A DNA stretch of 64,000 nucleotides from an uncultured Lachnospiraceae bacterium (GTDB taxonomy: Bacteria > Bacillota > Clostridia > Eubacteriales > Anaerofustaceae), in NCBI GenBank assembly GCA_944381375.1, contig CALWKX010000020.1, positions 1 to 64,000 of the forward strand, read 5' to 3'. The translations under genes were made by a program, and so were the position numbers. Every line of letters begins with the position of its first letter. Positions within the stretch are counted from its first letter, which is position 1. Under the pieces are notes generated by a model, which was not told where the DNA came from, did no database searches, and worked only from the letters and a program-made list of their open reading frames with translations. Shown here in pieces: positions 62,601 to 64,000 of this stretch.

Positions 62601-63085
62601 TACCCGAATGAGTATAAATCTTCCAGCCGTTGAAATTCTTCGTCGTTCTCCTCCAAAAGCTCTTCGTAGAGCTTCTCACAGGCTCTTTCCATCATCATGA
62701 GGCTTTCCTGTGCGGAACCTATTACACTGAAGGAAGGATCTGCGCCGATGATATGGTAGAAACGCTCTATTATCCTTTTGCATAGCGAATCTATTGTGCA
62801 TATCGGCGCAAGTTCAAGCTTTGCGAGCTGCTCGCTTATTTTCACACTGCTTGCGTCATTTTCACTTTGCATAAGCTGGCGACGTATCCGGCTTTTCAGT
62901 TTTGCAGCGGCAGACTTTGTAAATGTTACCGCTATGATTTCATCAGCTTCAACAAGGCCCTGCGCAATCAGGCGCGCAATGCGTCCTGCCAGAACGCTCG
63001 TTTTGCCGCTTCCAGCTCCAGCGGAAACCAGTATATTTTTATCTTCGGAATATACCGCTTTTCTTTGAGAATCAGTTAGTTGCAT
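59639..63085 (-). CDS. addA: ATP-dependent helicase/nuclease AddA
   Basis: The 1148-residue protein is the UvrD-type helicase and nuclease subunit of AddAB, which resects double-strand breaks for RecA. Helicase motifs: SAGAGSGKTSVL (I), FIDEYQDTN (II), GDIKQSIYRFRNAEP (III), TVHAAKGLEYEAVIVVD (V) and YVAATRAKQ (VI). The C-terminal PD-(D/E)XK nuclease has GVIDCYFVYKG and YLIDYKTDK. ATG at 63085 with AGGA is preferred over TTG at 63091. addB is 18 kb away on the other strand. Confidence 0.96.
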   Translation of the reverse strand: MQLTDSQRKAVYSEDKNILVSAGAGSGKTSVLAGRIARLIAQGLVEADEIIAVTFTKSAAAKLKSRIRRQLMQSENDASSVKISEQLAKLELAPICTIDSLCKRIIERFYHIIGADPSFSVIGSAQESLMMMERACEKLYEELLEENDEEFQRLEDLYSFGYESSLTQTIINIYLHIQNKCEPIEWLKQKAEEFKKSAENFDDSRVFEILKKHLEIYASDIKICAQEGLRLTRSDYKCAACFSSMAELSDAIVSSLASSASSFFETIRAVSKFPRFTVPKSHPDYMRLKLLHKKAKGAFTRLKEIAAFSYEKNLEFIFLTAKSVCKIVEIVERFSDIYSNIKKSMRLADFSDLAHECLAILNSEQVLKQLSSEYKYIFIDEYQDTNSLQEAIITRLAATNSLFAVGDIKQSIYRFRNAEPEIFLKKQRECEKGKGLLVRMRENFRSSPVIVEAVNTVFSRIMTKDKSGIDYASDESMTSLSTLNSANAAQLHIILSGDSDSHSRIAAEAEYVASLVKNLIGKNIYDEETHLTRPLRPEDIAVIGRRMNSISSYYTQAFKNAGIDFACIEQEEYFDAMEIALMINLLKIIDNFMDDIALISVMRSFIFGFNEDELLKIRAHYTFAHYYDAVKKYAKDGPDDNLRLKTSYMINEIKRYRHYSRVSSIEDLIMKIYADTNLTMYVSALKDGEKRSQNLNELAQRAASFEQTQSRGLYSFIKYLEKLKEKAERGASKAFAGEGKVSLVTVHAAKGLEYEAVIVVDTALNIIEKSPFESIYCHKDVGICPVFVSEDASYRCDTIYRLTASAANRAENREEEARILYVAATRAKQMLYFTGCITEKAYEEMKAYPPDMTPSLTESVSFLKWLYFAIVPDKRSLDESGSYETRLWKIKTVTHTEAAEESAETVPDKYPADEAAVKQIKSRIGYTYPHKNDEGIPTKVTVSELKESMTLEYGKKLISMREDIVFDKDQALTPAAAGSALHKFMQHLDEKSLDKNDLLSSIDKQKNILISNGVLIEKEAEAVNSDAVVQFFSSDIGHALLNADQIKKETAFIMQIKPARLDSRWQKSKRDVILQGVIDCYFVYKGETYLIDYKTDKYISEERKKESDEKYSLQIRLYAEALSKIKGRNPDKCFIVYLEQNRTVEVGL

Positions 63086-63508
63086 ATACAATCCTATTTA
63101 ATATATGATCAAACGCCGTGCTGCGATATTGCGTTTGATTCATGCGATTTATAATTTTCAAAGTGATCTGTTTGTATTTTATCATAATATAATGAGAAAT
63201 GCTTAAATACACATTGGTGTTATATTATATATTTTTTTGCCGGATAAAAAGTATTCGATCACAGAAATTGCTTCGAGTCATTTTTCTGCGGCTGTTTGCA
63301 GCATGTTATATGCGCTGTTTCTTTAATAAAGGCATATTCAAAATAAGCTTTATTTTAAAGCTGTTTTTGTCGATAAGCATAAATATTATTCAGACTGTAA
63401 AAATGCGAATCAAAAACTAAAATAAACAAGTCATTTTCACAAAAAATACACTCAAGACTATTGTGAAATTATTTTTTAGGACTTGCCGCAAACTTAAGCC
63501 GAATTGAG
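63086..63508. other. AT-rich divergent intergenic region
   Basis: It lies between addA and metG, with no gene or repeat visible. A short plus-strand frame at 63199-63420 has no good ribosome site. Confidence 0.4.
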
Positions 63509-63537
63509 TTGACAAATATATTGCGCGGGTATATAAT
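63509..63537 (+). promoter_or_regulatory. Promoter of metG
   Basis: TTGACA (63509-63514), 17-nt spacer and TATAAT (63532-63537): a consensus promoter. The leader to the ATG is only about 60 nt, too short for a T-box. Confidence 0.85.
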
Positions 63538-63606
63538 TTTACAATATTAAATTTATCTCCTAAAAATTTTAAAAAAAATAGTTTATAAGAGAAAAGAGGT
63601 CTGAAA

Positions 63607-64000
63607 ATGAAGAAGCCGTACTATGTAACTACAGCGATCACCTACACTTCGGGCAAGCCTCATATCGGTAATGTGTATGAAATAGTTTTGTCCGACGCAC
63701 TGAGCCGCTTCATGCGAATGTACGGTTACGATGTTTATTTTCAGACGGGAACCGATGAGCACGGACAAAAAATCCAAGCAAAAGCCAACGAGGCAGGCGT
63801 GTCGTGTCAGGATTTTGTCGATAAAACCGCCGCCGAAATAAAGCGTAATTGGGATTTGATGAATACAAGCTATGATGCGTTCGTGCGTACAAGCGATCCT
63901 TTTCACAAGAAAAAAGTTCAGCAGATTTTCAAAAAACTTTATGAAAAAGGCGATATATACAAGGGAGAATACGAAGGCATGTATTGCAGCCCTTGTGAAT
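63607..64000 (+). CDS. metG: Methionyl-tRNA synthetase (N-terminal part)
   Basis: The frame starts MKKPYYVTTAITYTSGKPHI and continues to the window edge (131 codons). It has HIGN, the HIGH-motif variant of MetRS, TGTDEHGQKIQ and CSPCE of the zinc region. The enzyme charges tRNA-Met. A GAAAAGAGG site precedes the ATG. Confidence 0.96.
   Translation, partial: MKKPYYVTTAITYTSGKPHIGNVYEIVLSDALSRFMRMYGYDVYFQTGTDEHGQKIQAKANEAGVSCQDFVDKTAAEIKRNWDLMNTSYDAFVRTSDPFHKKKVQQIFKKLYEKGDIYKGEYEGMYCSPCE

Overview
The window reads as a low-to-moderate G+C chromosome of a spore-lineage Clostridia/Firmicutes bacterium. The signs are CodY, HslUV, YlxM/Ffh, a SpoIVFA/SpoIVFB-like pair, PadR/HAAS/DUF4097, AddAB, a tryptophan T-box, Firmicutes-type parS sites and strong GGAGG ribosome sites. 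Much of the core block (ylxM-ffh-rpsP-khpA, dprA-topA, hslVU-codY, rpsB-tsf) is familiar from one neighbourhood of the Bacillus chromosome. Here it is broken up and reordered. I cannot name a species.

Layout. 1-660: 3' end of a large serine recombinase (edge of a mobile element). 0.66-5.4 kb: nitrilase, two perfect parS sites around a composite repeat, Trp T-box plus trpB2, then a SpoIVFA/SpoIVFB-like pair. 5.4-9.2 kb: foreign-looking island with an antisense pseudogene, a decayed tRNA-Leu behind a strong promoter, and a surface-protein gene interrupted by TAG. 9.3-16 kb (minus strand): topA, dprA and the korDABC 2-oxoacid:ferredoxin oxidoreductase operon. 16.3-20.5 kb: disrupted GtrII gene, small mobile-element ORF, VanY-like lipoprotein and the khpA-rpsP-ffh-ylxM operon. 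20.9-36.1 kb: bipA, pepV, two polysaccharide deacetylases, GtrA, Fur/PerR-rubrerythrin, PadR-HAAS-DUF4097, a TtcA-like enzyme, a BceAB-type transporter and a PAP2 phosphatase. 36.4-42.2 kb: membrane protein, murI-addB, GDPD. 42.5-47.6 kb (minus): LRR protein, VWA protein and MoxR ATPase in one operon. 48.4-54.1 kb: tRNA-Pro, XRE regulator, tRNA-Tyr, hslVU-codY, rpsB-tsf. 54.7-64 kb: small hypotheticals, a lipoprotein, GNAT, YgjP-like peptidase, serine hydrolase, addA and the start of metG.

The most unusual content is intergenic. Ten intact elements and one decayed one share a single architecture: a G+C-rich closing stem holding three separate, almost perfectly paired hairpins (a cloverleaf or four-way junction), with stem sequences that mostly differ between copies. 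A second family of about eleven elements carries four conserved G-tracts (GGGG, GGGG, GGGG, GGG-GGGG) with a variable hairpin between the second and third tracts, so it could fold as a quadruplex with a hairpin loop. In four places the two families sit together in the same order, about 33-44 nt apart, as one composite element. Two cloverleaf copies run into the 3' ends of genes, so that the gene's last codons and stop lie inside the closing stem. I cannot match either family to a named repeat or RNA from memory. They are the best candidate here for something undescribed.

Limits: all calls come from reading the sequence. No database search, folding program or covariance test was run.
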